Source: Flavobacterium urumqiense
GTDB taxonomy: Bacteria > Bacteroidota > Bacteroidia > Flavobacteriales > Flavobacteriaceae
Assembly (NCBI RefSeq): GCF_900108015.1
Contig: NZ_FNVP01000009.1
Location: forward strand, 96,019 to 160,018
DNA: 64,000 bases
Reading direction: 5' to 3'
The translations under genes were made by a program, and so were the position numbers. This document shows positions 24,314-32,936 of this stretch, piece after piece. The notes under the pieces are model-generated. The model was given only the letters and a program-made list of their open reading frames with translations, made no database searches and had not been told where the DNA came from. Position 1 is the first letter of the stretch. Every line of letters begins with the position of its first letter.

Positions 24314-26214
24314 GCCTTATAAAAATAATCGCCAATAATATCGAGTTAGATTTTGTCAAAGAAACACTTTCGATAAAAAAAGAAAACAACGCCTTAAATA
24401 GAGACTTCAAAGTTTCCTATTCGAGCATTCCGTTTTTGATCATCGAAAATGCAAATACTAAAAAAGCCCTTGGGACCCGTGATTTATCTTCTGTAAAAAA
24501 GATAAAAACAATTGATGTTGTTGTTTTTGAAGGGGGTAAGAAATACAGCGGTGAATTACAAATTTTGTCTTATCTGAACGGTTTCAGAAAATGCAATTTG
24601 AAATATGCGTCATCGTTGCTTTCGATAATGAATAAAAAAATCAGCGAATTTATGCCAATTGTTTCGGTGATTCCTGGTGAAACAAATCCAGTTGCTTTCA
24701 CGGAAAACTCAAAACTTCCTGTAGCTGGTTCAGACAATTGGGTTGCCTATGCAAAATCATTTGTCGGAAAGATTTTTCCAGAAGTAAAATGGCAGTTTCC
24801 AACAATGAAATATGCTAATAAATACGGAGCAGACTTAGCTATTGACGATCCATGGCGCAAGTTTGAAAATAGTATAAATAAGTTTGATGACATAGGATTA
24901 ATCAATAATAGCTATGTTATTGCTTCAAATGTCTGTACGGTAGAAAATAGAAATGTTCCTTCTCCACAGGTATTTTTAGTGAGTCCTTTATCATTTGCTC
25001 TGGAAAATATCGGATGGTCTGTTAAGGGGAGTTTTATTAATTCTGCCTTTATAAAGAGATTGCTCATGTATAGCAGTAAAAACAACATTTCGGAAAGTTT
25101 CCCTTTAAAAGAATCTGGAAATTTTACTTTTGGTACGCTACAGCAAGGATCTGTTTACGAAAATAATAATAATGACTTATCATATATTTTTAATTTTGCA
25201 ATTACAGCAATTGCAACAACTGTTGCTGGGATGTATTATTTTGACTACGAATTTACAGAACCTGCTTACACTGCAGTAGATGGGATGATAGATAGAAAAA
25301 TGTTTCAGATATTTTTATTTAACGAACCAATTTACACTGTTTTTACCCATTACCCTACTTCTGGAGCGCAAACTTACAAAGGAACAGTAAAGGTTGATGT
25401 TTCAGCAGCGCAAGTGGGAATGAATATTTTTGTAAGATACTACACACCAGTAAATTCAATTTCTTCTTATTCTATTGTTAAAAAAGTAACTTACCCTGTA
25501 GTGTATTATCAAATGCACCCAACAATTCAATTAGCAAGATATGTCCCAGACTGGACTTTTGGCACTTATTTAAACGCATTGCAAAACATGTTTAATCTTG
25601 AAATTAATTTTGATGATTTAAAAAAACAAATGACAATTGATTTTAATGAAGAAACAATATCTATTGGCGATAAGTCAGTATTAACAAAATCGTTAGATTC
25701 AAACTCCTACGAGCAATCTGCTTCTGACGCTTTTTTATTGAAATATGAAAACAGCGACGATGTAGCATTATGGATTACAAAAGACCGTGTAGAAAATTAC
25801 GACATTCAGACCTCAAATTTCGTGGAGCGATTAGATAATAAATTTAAGTTTGTACCTTCTCTTGGAACGGCTGAATTATCCGAAAAATTAGACTCTAAAA
25901 ACGGAGTTGGGTTAATGATTTACGATACTTTTTCTAGTCCTTATACCTCCGATAATTATCTAGGGCAAACTTTGAAAATTGAAGGTTCAAAAGGTATTTA
26001 TGAAGTTTTTTGGCGAAAATGTATCAAGTTTTTATTGAACGGTTCTGCAGTAGAAATGTCAGGGCCATTTACTGAAAAAGAATTAAACGAAATTATATTA
26101 CTAAAACGGATTTTTATTGATAATCAGGAATATCTTATTGCCAGCACAGAATCTAGGGAAACAGACCAGAATAATTATGAAGTTAAATTTAATTTAGTCA
26201 GTGTTACATTTTAA
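24310..26214 (+). CDS. Tail-tip/baseplate protein, putative
   Basis: A 634-residue protein, last of the tail genes. It is rich in beta strands and aromatic residues, without an obvious enzymatic motif, and its position after the distal tail gene is that of a Tal-like tail-tip protein. A segment of about residues 45-130 and a later one near 415-450 (TFGTYLNALQNMFN) look like structured domains. Its stop codon lies inside the stem of a terminator shared with the integrase. Confidence 0.65.
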   Translation: MSLIKIIANNIELDFVKETLSIKKENNALNRDFKVSYSSIPFLIIENANTKKALGTRDLSSVKKIKTIDVVVFEGGKKYSGELQILSYLNGFRKCNLKYASSLLSIMNKKISEFMPIVSVIPGETNPVAFTENSKLPVAGSDNWVAYAKSFVGKIFPEVKWQFPTMKYANKYGADLAIDDPWRKFENSINKFDDIGLINNSYVIASNVCTVENRNVPSPQVFLVSPLSFALENIGWSVKGSFINSAFIKRLLMYSSKNNISESFPLKESGNFTFGTLQQGSVYENNNNDLSYIFNFAITAIATTVAGMYYFDYEFTEPAYTAVDGMIDRKMFQIFLFNEPIYTVFTHYPTSGAQTYKGTVKVDVSAAQVGMNIFVRYYTPVNSISSYSIVKKVTYPVVYYQMHPTIQLARYVPDWTFGTYLNALQNMFNLEINFDDLKKQMTIDFNEETISIGDKSVLTKSLDSNSYEQSASDAFLLKYENSDDVALWITKDRVENYDIQTSNFVERLDNKFKFVPSLGTAELSEKLDSKNGVGLMIYDTFSSPYTSDNYLGQTLKIEGSKGIYEVFWRKCIKFLLNGSAVEMSGPFTEKELNEIILLKRIFIDNQEYLIASTESRETDQNNYEVKFNLVSVTF

Positions 26215-26252
26215 CAAAAAAGCCTCTAATTAAGAGGCTTTTTTGTTAAAAT
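26208..26252. terminator. Shared bidirectional terminator
   Basis: A perfect inverted repeat with 20-bp arms (26208-26227 and 26233-26252) and a 5-base loop. The left arm contains the stop codon of the tail-tip gene (+) and the stem contains the integrase stop (-), so both convergent genes end inside one terminator. Confidence 0.85.
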
Positions 26253-27437
26253 TTCATCCATGTTGTGAATTTGGATATCAGTAATACTTTCAACGATGTG
26301 TACATAAATCATCGTATCTGTTATTTTACTATGGCCTAGTATTTTTTGTAAATTTTCTACACGACCACCACAAATAAGAAAATTAGTTGCAAATGTATGG
26401 CGGGCAACGTGATAAGTGATTACTTTCCTAATTCCACATATTTTAGCAATGTTTTTTAATTCCCGGTTAATATATTCTCCTGTATAAGCTGATTTGAAAA
26501 TTAATTTAGGATCTAGGTATTTTTTGGCTGAATCATTTAAACTTATTCTTTGGAATTTACTTGTTTTCACGGCTGTAAAAGCCAGTGTATTTTCTATAAT
26601 ATTATCATTTGTCAAGTTCGTTACATCAGAAATTCGCAGTCCGGTAAAACAAGAAAATAAGAACATCGATAAAATATTCTTATGAGTATCATTTACAAAT
26701 TCTGATTCCCAATATTTATTTAAGCTTCGAATCTCATCAGGAGATAAAAAAGTTCTGTTTCCTTTGAAGCTTTTGTTTTTTATATCATCAAATGAAACAG
26801 GAGTTACAATGCCTTTTTTATTAGCAATGTGTAGGTACTTTTTGAAGGATTTTAGTAAGGATGAAATAGTATTGTCATTATTCTTTAGAATTTTTTTACA
26901 ATGCACTTTTAAATCTTGAATGTAATTTTCATTAATCTCATAAAAAAACAGAGGGCTTTTAAAAGCCTTTGTTTTATTAAGCATTGTCATTTGTTGGCGA
27001 TACGTATCCGTTTTTAAGATTTCCTTTTGTCGAATCATTTCATCTTCCCAAAATTTAATGAAGTCAATTCTGGAGGTAGGATTATCAAATTCATTTAATA
27101 GACTGCTTAAATTAAGAGTCAGATTCGAAAGACGATAATTCACCTCAATTTTATTGAGATCACCAAGCATCTTTTCAATTATGAGATTGAAATCCCTATA
27201 CATTGGATTTTTAGCTTTCACACGTTGCTTTATTTTATCAAACTCAACAGTTTTTACAGAAATGTTACAAGGAATTTTTTTCTTTTCCTTATTCAGGAAA
27301 ATCTGTAAGTATAAAGCACTGGTGCCATCTGCACGAACGTAATCATCTTTGATCACTATTTTCGCTGTTAACTTCCCATTAAAATTCATTGGGTAGTTTG
27401 TTGGGAAGTTTTGGAAGTTTTTTTGAATTTGTAACAT
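26226..27437 (-). CDS. Prophage tyrosine integrase
   Basis: A 403-residue integrase of the type common in Bacteroidota. An N-terminal arm-binding domain (about 22-95), a SAM-like core-binding domain (about 120-210) and the catalytic domain (about 225-395) are seen. Catalytic residues: Arg268 (TGLRISDV), Lys291, His343 and Arg346 (HVARH), His369 (LGH) and Tyr378 (MIYVH). It lies on the minus strand, its 5' end 94 bases from the 3' end of tRNA-Arg, the usual place for an integrase next to its attachment site. It converges on the tail genes through a shared terminator. Confidence 0.93.
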   Translation of the reverse strand: MLQIQKNFQNFPTNYPMNFNGKLTAKIVIKDDYVRADGTSALYLQIFLNKEKKKIPCNISVKTVEFDKIKQRVKAKNPMYRDFNLIIEKMLGDLNKIEVNYRLSNLTLNLSSLLNEFDNPTSRIDFIKFWEDEMIRQKEILKTDTYRQQMTMLNKTKAFKSPLFFYEINENYIQDLKVHCKKILKNNDNTISSLLKSFKKYLHIANKKGIVTPVSFDDIKNKSFKGNRTFLSPDEIRSLNKYWESEFVNDTHKNILSMFLFSCFTGLRISDVTNLTNDNIIENTLAFTAVKTSKFQRISLNDSAKKYLDPKLIFKSAYTGEYINRELKNIAKICGIRKVITYHVARHTFATNFLICGGRVENLQKILGHSKITDTMIYVHIVESITDIQIHNMDEILTKKPLN

Positions 27438-27473
27438 ACATTAATGTTTTTTCGATTAGCCGTAAATAGCGAA

Positions 27474-27513
27474 AGGCGAGATACTTAACCATTTTACTGG
27501 AAGTATCTCGCCT
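27474..27513 (-). terminator. Hairpin after tRNA-Arg
   Basis: A perfect 13-bp inverted repeat (27474-27486, 27501-27513) with a 14-base loop lies just beyond the tRNA 3' end and before the integrase. It may terminate the tRNA transcript; the following T run is weak, so an attachment-site or regulatory role is also possible. Confidence 0.5.
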
Positions 27514-27531
27514 AAGCGTTTTCATATTTTG

Positions 27532-27605
27532 TGACCTTGACTGGATTCAAACCAGTAACCTCTTGAGCCGTAATCAAGTGCGCTATTCAGTTGCGCCACA
27601 AGGCC
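27532..27605 (-). tRNA. tRNA-Arg (anticodon ACG)
   Basis: A complete cloverleaf of 74 bases. The 7-bp acceptor stem (one G-T pair), the 5-bp anticodon stem with loop TTACGGC and anticodon ACG, and a 5-bp T stem with TTTGAAT loop all fold. The CCA end is not encoded. It is intact, and its 3' end faces the integrase, so it is the probable prophage attachment site; a matching copy of the 3' end was not found elsewhere in the window. Confidence 0.93.
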
Positions 27606-27647
27606 ATTTTTAGTAAGACATGTGCTCATTGAGCGTCTTAGCGGGTG

Positions 27648-27677
27648 CAAATATAGGGATAGTTGTGTGATTTGCAA
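27648..27677 (-). promoter_or_regulatory. tRNA-Arg promoter
   Basis: On the minus strand: TTG (27675-27677), exactly 19 bases, then TATATTTG (27648-27655), a perfect Bacteroidota promoter. The leader to the tRNA 5' end is about 40 bases. Confidence 0.8.
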
Positions 27678-27705
27678 GTCTAAATTTATAAAAAAATAAA
27701 AAAAT

Positions 27706-28218
27706 ATGCCCCTTAAGAATTACATACTTGATCTTCAGTAACTTCATAAATAAGAAATTTTGTTTAAAGACATCACTCCTTTGATAATTGATCCCGAAGC
27801 GAGGAATAAATGACTTGAAATATTGGTTTCAACACTTAAATATAAAAAAATAGACAAGGTAATGGGAGTGGAGAGTCGGGGGTTTTTCTTTGAGATGCTT
27901 ATCGCACAGGAATTAGATGTTGGTTTTATTCCGGTTTGAAAGCTTAATAAACTGCCTTATAAAACTATTTCTGCAACGTATGATTTGGAATAAGAAAGGG
28001 ATTCTTTAAAAATTCAAATTGATGCGATTCAAAAAGGAGACCGAATTCTGATTCACGGTGATGTTTTGGCAATCGGAGCAACGGCGAAAGCAGTTTGCGA
28101 ATTAGTGGAACGATTGGGTGCCGAAATCGTGCAATGCAATTTCTTGATGGAACTGGCTTTCCTTAATGGAAGAGCAAAAATTAAAGGAAACGAGATTTTT
28201 GCTGCGATTACTTATTAG
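27706..28218 (+). pseudogene. apt: Adenine phosphoribosyltransferase pseudogene
   Basis: One continuous frame of 171 codons retains recognisable Apt from start to end: NYI, ILFKDITPL, VESRGFFF, AQELD, NKLPYKTISA, KAVCELVERLGAE and KGNEIFAAITY. Five in-frame stops break it (27739, 27751, 27811, 27937, 27991) but there is no frameshift. The PRPP-binding motif, normally DDVLATGGTA, reads GDVLAIGATA, so the catalytic site is also lost. Apt salvages adenine to AMP; the host must have another copy or do without. The pseudogene is beside tRNA-Arg and overlaps the end of a small minus-strand gene. Confidence 0.9.
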
Positions 28219-28354
28219 TTAAAGCACGGGTGGTCACATAATATTTATACCCAATAATTGCCATTTGCCATTTCTTGGCTTTAGCCAAATCCAATCGTTG
28301 TTTAGTGAAACTAGGCAACAGTATTTTATTGATTTTTGCAAGGATTTTATACAT
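28208..28354 (-). CDS. Small conserved-looking basic protein
   Basis: A 48-residue ORF starting MYKILAKINKILLPSF and containing KQRLDLAKAKKWQ and IIGYKYYVTTRAL. Composition and the sequence pattern look conserved and resemble small proteins of about 46 residues encoded beside apt in flavobacteria, some annotated as SsrA-binding in databases; I recall this without being able to check. Its end overlaps the last 11 bases of the apt pseudogene on the other strand. It appears intact while apt is not. Confidence 0.6.
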   Translation of the reverse strand: MYKILAKINKILLPSFTKQRLDLAKAKKWQMAIIGYKYYVTTRALTNK

Positions 28355-28388
28355 GTTATTTTTTTTCAAAGATATAAAAAAAGACGGT

Positions 28389-28590
28389 CTTAGAGGGAGG
28401 CCACTGAAAAAGTCCTCATATAAAAAATAGAGATAAAATCATGATGAAAAAATGAAATAAACGCTCTGAGAATCACTTTATTGAGATTCAAAACGTTTGA
28501 TTCAAAAATATAAAAAAGAGAAAGGCTTAAACTAATTTAAAGTTTAAGCCTTTTTATTTATAGTTAGTTTTTCAGTGCCCTACTTAGAGG
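28389..28590. mobile_element. MITE-like element with target duplication
   Basis: A 186-bp element (28397-28582) has 17-bp terminal inverted repeats with 3 mismatches, sharing CACTGAAAAA at their core. An 8-bp direct repeat, CTTAGAGG, flanks it (28389-28396 and 28583-28590), as left by insertion. It contains no coding sequence but includes an internal hairpin near 28525-28555. It is probably an internally deleted insertion sequence mobilised by a related transposase. Confidence 0.75.
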
Positions 28591-28616
28591 AGAACGTCTT
28601 TTTGACATTTATTGAC

Positions 28617-30296
28617 TTACTGTTTTTCTTTTTTAGTAATTACTTTGATAATGTTCTTATCTGTAGTAGATTTATTTACAATCATTTGTTCTATCATGCC
28701 GGGATTTATTTTATCCAATTCCGTTTTGTTTGATTTTATACCATCAATATAAATTTCAGTTTCATCGGGAATTCCGTCTGTTTTTTTTGCAATTATTTTA
28801 ATAGTTCTAGTTGTTTTACTAGTTTGTAAATTGTTGATGTTTTTCGGATCAATTTTTTCTAAGTTTAATTCGGTCATATTTACTCCGGATATCATCAATT
28901 TGGAGTCATCAGGAATATCAGTCACTTTGTTTTTATCCCAAACTGAAATTGTATTATCCTTTTTTTTTACATCTATAGTTTTAATTTTGTCGGAATTTAA
29001 TGTATCTAAATCTTTTTGACTTGCTTTCTTGCCATTTATAAAGGTTTCTTTTTCAGTTAGAGGTGCATTAGGCGAAACGATAGCGCTTTTTTGATCATGA
29101 ATTGTTTCGTCCGTACCAAAATTAGCGGTCAGCATTCCATTTTCATTTTTAGAAATAATAATTCCAAATTCTTTTATTGCCTGATTGCCCTTGATTTCTA
29201 TTTTTTCGGCCATTTCTTTTCCCTTTTTCAAATCAACTTTTATCGCTGTTAATTCATTTTTGGAATTTCTTTTAATTCCGGAAAAAGTAGCGATTATGGC
29301 ATAATTTTCTTTTAAATTGCTGGATTTTTCTTTTAGTTCTTCATCAGTTGTGTTTTTATTTACTTTGTAAATCTGTACCGATTTTTCATCCGATTTTATA
29401 AGCTCTTTTGCACTTTTATCAGATACTTTTTCCTGGGCAATTGTTTTAATTTGAAATAATAGAACAAAAGCGATTAAGGCGGGAAGAACTAAAGCATACT
29501 TCCATGAATTCCACTTTTTTGACTGATTTTTGTTTAACATAACGATTCGTTTTTTGATTAATGATTGATAAAAATGATTAGTAATGGCAACACAATTCTC
29601 ATGTGTTGTTATTTTTAAAAGCGTGAACTGATACGCTTTTTTGTCGGATATTTTTTTCGTGGCTTCATTATCTGCAATGAATTCAAGATTCTGTAGAATT
29701 GCTTTTTTATACCACCAAATGAAGGGATTAAACCAAAATACTATACAAAACAATCTCGAAATCAATACATCAACGGTATGATTTTGTTCGCTGTGTACTT
29801 TCTCGTGTTCTATAATATTTTCTAATTCGGAAGTGGTGTATAAAGCCGAATTGTAAACGATGGTATTAAAATAGGAGAATGGTGCTACATTTTCTTTGGT
29901 ATCTATAAATTTAAAATCGGCTTGTTGTTGAATGGATTTTCCTTTTAGAACTGTATTCAAACTGTAAAAATCAAAACCAAATTTAGTTAATAGATACAAA
30001 GTGCCAATACAGTACATTATTGCTAATCCCAGATAAAAATACTCTTCCGTATGATCTTCATCAACAATTGTGTTTATGGGCAATGATGACCAATCATAAT
30101 TTACAGGAGTAGGTTCTACCCAGATTATTTTCGTATAAACTACTATTGGCAAAACAATTGAAGTAAATAAACCCAATAATAGAAACCAACGATTGCTCGT
30201 AAAAAAGGTTTCTTTTCGCAACATAAAATGATAAGCTAAATAAAACAGAGCAATTAATCCACTGGATTTGATAAGATAAATAGAGAATGCTTCCAT
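28617..30296 (-). CDS. M56 (BlaR1/MecR1-like) peptidase with repeat tail
   Basis: A 559-residue membrane metallopeptidase. Hydrophobic helices near residues 5-25, 37-57, 85-105 and 260-285 surround a zinc site HEKVH (about residue 163) with a further acidic ligand in FIADNE. This family cuts or signals to the BlaI repressor encoded just upstream. In place of a penicillin-sensor domain, the C-terminal 270 residues are mostly Lys-rich repeats of the type INGK..s...LdkInpd.I..i.VkK (three visible, about 405-559), like plug segments of TonB receptors. So the signal sensed may differ from beta-lactams. Confidence 0.85.
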   Translation of the reverse strand: MEAFSIYLIKSSGLIALFYLAYHFMLRKETFFTSNRWFLLLGLFTSIVLPIVVYTKIIWVEPTPVNYDWSSLPINTIVDEDHTEEYFYLGLAIMYCIGTLYLLTKFGFDFYSLNTVLKGKSIQQQADFKFIDTKENVAPFSYFNTIVYNSALYTTSELENIIEHEKVHSEQNHTVDVLISRLFCIVFWFNPFIWWYKKAILQNLEFIADNEATKKISDKKAYQFTLLKITTHENCVAITNHFYQSLIKKRIVMLNKNQSKKWNSWKYALVLPALIAFVLLFQIKTIAQEKVSDKSAKELIKSDEKSVQIYKVNKNTTDEELKEKSSNLKENYAIIATFSGIKRNSKNELTAIKVDLKKGKEMAEKIEIKGNQAIKEFGIIISKNENGMLTANFGTDETIHDQKSAIVSPNAPLTEKETFINGKKASQKDLDTLNSDKIKTIDVKKKDNTISVWDKNKVTDIPDDSKLMISGVNMTELNLEKIDPKNINNLQTSKTTRTIKIIAKKTDGIPDETEIYIDGIKSNKTELDKINPGMIEQMIVNKSTTDKNIIKVITKKEKQ

Positions 30297-30319
30297 AATT
30301 AATATTGTTACTGTAAAGT

Positions 30320-30688
30320 TTATATTTCCTCTTTTTGACTTTCAATCATTGCCAAAATCTCACGCAATTCTGTTGCAGAAATTTTTTCTTCTTTGGCAAA
30401 AAAAGACACCATATTTTTATAGGAACTATTGAAATAATTATCAATTGCTGTGTTCATGAAGCGTTTTCTGTAGTCTTCAATACTTACTATTGGGAAGTAC
30501 TGATGCGTGTTTCCATAGGCATTGTGTGACACAAATCCTTTTTCTTCTAAGTTGCGTACTATGGTAGAAAGTGTGTTGTAATGAGGTTGGTCTTTAGTGA
30601 TTTCTGCCATGACTTCTTTTACGAATGCTTTTTTTAGCTTCCATAAAATGTGCATGATTTCTTCTTCTTTATTGGTTAACTTTTGCAT
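30320..30688 (-). CDS. BlaI/MecI family repressor
   Basis: A 122-residue winged-helix repressor. The DNA-binding domain covers about residues 3-75 (LTNKEEEIMHILWKL, then a recognition helix around HYNTLSTIVRNLEEKGFV), and the rest is a helical dimerisation region. The gene lies 23 bases upstream of the M56 peptidase gene, the usual order for the pair. Three AACTR-N6-TAGTT operators lie in its own promoter, so it should repress itself and the peptidase. Confidence 0.92.
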   Translation of the reverse strand: MQKLTNKEEEIMHILWKLKKAFVKEVMAEITKDQPHYNTLSTIVRNLEEKGFVSHNAYGNTHQYFPIVSIEDYRKRFMNTAIDNYFNSSYKNMVSFFAKEEKISATELREILAMIESQKEEI

Positions 30689-30705
30689 GATTTTTTTATT
30701 TGAAT

Positions 30706-30770
30706 CAAACGTACAACTATATTTCTAGTTTACAAACTGTTTTTATAGTTATTTAACTAATTTTTTAGTT
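30706..30770 (-). promoter_or_regulatory. blaI promoter with three operators
   Basis: Minus strand: TTG (30733-30735), 19 bases, TACGTTTG (30706-30713). Three palindromes AACT(A/G)-N6-TAGTT start at 30715, 30735 and 30755, exactly 20 bp apart. The first fills the spacer between the promoter elements and the second overlaps TTG, so bound repressor should block polymerase. Confidence 0.82.
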
Positions 30771-30888
30771 TTAATATATTTTGACTTTTAAATTAAGGAT
30801 TTATGTTGCTCGTTTTTTATTGTTTATGAATTTAATTTGGAAAGATAGAAGCTCTTTGTTTCAGATGTGTTGTTTTGAAAACGAGGCT

Positions 30889-31003
30889 GCGTGAGGGATA
30901 GGAGCTAGCTACCAAAGTAGCGCGTAGAGCCCGACCGCCTTGATAAAAGGGGCAGTATAAGCAACTAGATAGTTTGCCCCTTTTATCAAGGCGGTCACGC
31001 CCA
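30889..31003. repeat. Dispersed palindromic repeat, copy 1
   Basis: An element with GCGTGAGGGAT at one end and GGTCACGCCCA at the other; GCGTGA and TCACGC are complementary. Inside are a small hairpin and a perfect 22-bp inverted repeat (30933-30954, 30975-30996). Copy 2 at 54795 has the same ends and inner GCC(C/T)GACC but a different stem. It may also act as a terminator for the MFS gene. Confidence 0.7.
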
Positions 31004-31019
31004 CAGCATTAAAGTAGGA

Positions 31020-32237
31020 TTATTTTTGTTCTATTTGAACGAGTTTTTGCAGCCAAATACAACCTAACACAGAAAGAAGTCCTAAGGTACCCATGAAAAA
31101 CCAGTTGGTTTGGTAACCAAAATGTCCAATGAGTTCCAGTCCAGTCTTGGAACTCGCAATATGTGCTAGGCTGAAACTCATGGTAAACAAAGCCATGTAG
31201 CGTCCTTCATGTCCTTTTGGAGCTCTGCTTAAAGCAAAAGAATTAGAGAAAGGAAAGATGAACATTTCCCCAAAAGTGATTATAATGATGCTGATTACCA
31301 ATATTCCCGCCCAAGTATTGATCAAAAGCAGGTAAAAACTAATGGACATAAGTACGCAGCCCCAAAGAATAATTTTGAGTTTATCAATACCTTTTCTTTG
31401 GCTGAAACTGACGATAGGCATTTCCAAAAAGAAAATTAATAATCCGTTCAGGGATAATAAAAGGCCGCTTTGAAATTCGGTCAAGCCAAATTTCTCATTG
31501 TGATACAATGGTAAAGTGGTGAAAAGTTGGAAGAATAACATCGCTGTTGCAAAACATACAAACAGGAAGATCCAGAATATTTTGTCTTTGAAAACCGAAG
31601 CAGGGATTTCAGTTTCACTATTAATTGTGTTCAAATCAGCAGGTTTTTTGCGTTCTTTTACCAATAATGCAAAAATCAAAATGGAAACGATACAAGAACT
31701 TCCATCCACCCAAAAAAGGCCACTGTATCCTAAATTCATGATGATTAAACCTCCCAAAGCAGGTCCAGCGGTAAAACCTAAATTTACCGCAAGTCGAACT
31801 AAAGTCAATGCTCTGGTGCGATTTTCAGGTTTTGCATACGTGCCAAGGGAAACAAACATGGCGGGACGAAACATATCGGCCACGGTCATGATGACAAACA
31901 TCCCAATACACAATCCCCAAAAAGTACGAATGTATTGGACGAAGAATAATAGAATTCCACTGGTAAATAAACTGAAAACCATGATTTTATAAAATCCAAT
32001 TTTATCAGATAATTTCCCTCCAAGCCAAGAACCTAACATGGATCCAAAACCAAAAGCAACCATGATCCATCCTACTTGAGCATAGGAAAATTGTAAATCT
32101 TCTTTCAAATATTTGGATAGAAAAGGCAAAACCATCGTCCCGGCGCGATTGATAAACGTAATCACGGTAAGAATCCATACTTCTCTTGTGAATCCTCTAA
32201 AATTATTAATGTAACGTTGGAAAGCGGTTTGGATCAT
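31020..32237 (-). CDS. MFS transporter
   Basis: A 405-residue inner-membrane transporter with about 12 hydrophobic helices. The loop 2-3 motif GSWLGGKLSDKIG (about residue 70) is typical of the major facilitator family; the pattern resembles MDR-type exporters of the YdhP/YfcJ kind. The substrate cannot be told. It is divergent from the DUF1684 gene, with only about 96 bases between starts. Confidence 0.85.
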   Translation of the reverse strand: MIQTAFQRYINNFRGFTREVWILTVITFINRAGTMVLPFLSKYLKEDLQFSYAQVGWIMVAFGFGSMLGSWLGGKLSDKIGFYKIMVFSLFTSGILLFFVQYIRTFWGLCIGMFVIMTVADMFRPAMFVSLGTYAKPENRTRALTLVRLAVNLGFTAGPALGGLIIMNLGYSGLFWVDGSSCIVSILIFALLVKERKKPADLNTINSETEIPASVFKDKIFWIFLFVCFATAMLFFQLFTTLPLYHNEKFGLTEFQSGLLLSLNGLLIFFLEMPIVSFSQRKGIDKLKIILWGCVLMSISFYLLLINTWAGILVISIIIITFGEMFIFPFSNSFALSRAPKGHEGRYMALFTMSFSLAHIASSKTGLELIGHFGYQTNWFFMGTLGLLSVLGCIWLQKLVQIEQK

Positions 32238-32287
32238 ATATAAAGTTCTAATTTTGCAAAGGTAGAAAACTTTGTACCGATGTGTCT

Positions 32288-32318
32288 TTGTAGCATTGTA
32301 ACTTTTAAACTATTTTTG
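32288..32318 (+). promoter_or_regulatory. Promoter for DUF1684/TatD genes
   Basis: TTG (32288-32290), 20 bases, TATTTTTG (32311-32318), 15 bases before the start at 32334. The minus-strand element TACCTTTG at 32257-32264 probably serves the divergent MFS gene. Confidence 0.6.
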
Positions 32319-32333
32319 CTTAAAATTATATAA

Positions 32334-32936
32334 ATGAGAACAATTCTTTTATTCGTTTTTTTAGTGCAATTGAATTTTGGCTTTGGCCAACAAAAATTTG
32401 ATGCATCGGCTGTTGCCAAATTTCAAAAAGTGATCAACTCTGAATATGCTGATGTTATGACAAGTCCTTTGTCTGCGGAAGATTTAGCGGTTTTCAAAAC
32501 GTTGGATTTTTATCCCATAAATGAAAAGTTCTTTGTGACAGCCAAATTTGTCAGAACAAAAAATGAAAAGCCGTTTGAAATGAAGACTACAGGGGAAAGA
32601 AAACCAATGTATGTGAAATACGGTGAAGCTTATTTTATTTTAGAAGGAAAAGATTTTAAACTGAATATCTATAAGAATATTGAACTTTCAAAAAAAGAAG
32701 AATACAAAGACTATTTGTTTTTACCGTTTTCAGATTTGACTTGTGGTAATGAAAGTTATATTGGCGGAAAATACATTGATATCAAAGTGCCTCACTGCGA
32801 AACAATTGCCATCGATTTTAATACATCGTACAATCCGTATTGTGCTTATAGCCATAAATATTCTTGTCCAAAAGTACCTTTAGAAAACGATTTAAATATC
32901 GAAATAAAAGCAGGAGTTAAAAAATTTCACGATTGA
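32334..32936 (+). CDS. DUF1684 family exported protein
   Basis: A 200-residue protein with a signal peptide (residues 1-18, cleaved near FGFGQ). The family signature is seen in LFLPFSDLTCGNESYIGGKY and the end NPYCAYSHKYSCPKVP with three Cys. The molecular function of DUF1684 is unknown. Its stop overlaps the start of the TatD hydrolase (TGATG), so the two form an operon. Confidence 0.85.
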   Translation: MRTILLFVFLVQLNFGFGQQKFDASAVAKFQKVINSEYADVMTSPLSAEDLAVFKTLDFYPINEKFFVTAKFVRTKNEKPFEMKTTGERKPMYVKYGEAYFILEGKDFKLNIYKNIELSKKEEYKDYLFLPFSDLTCGNESYIGGKYIDIKVPHCETIAIDFNTSYNPYCAYSHKYSCPKVPLENDLNIEIKAGVKKFHD

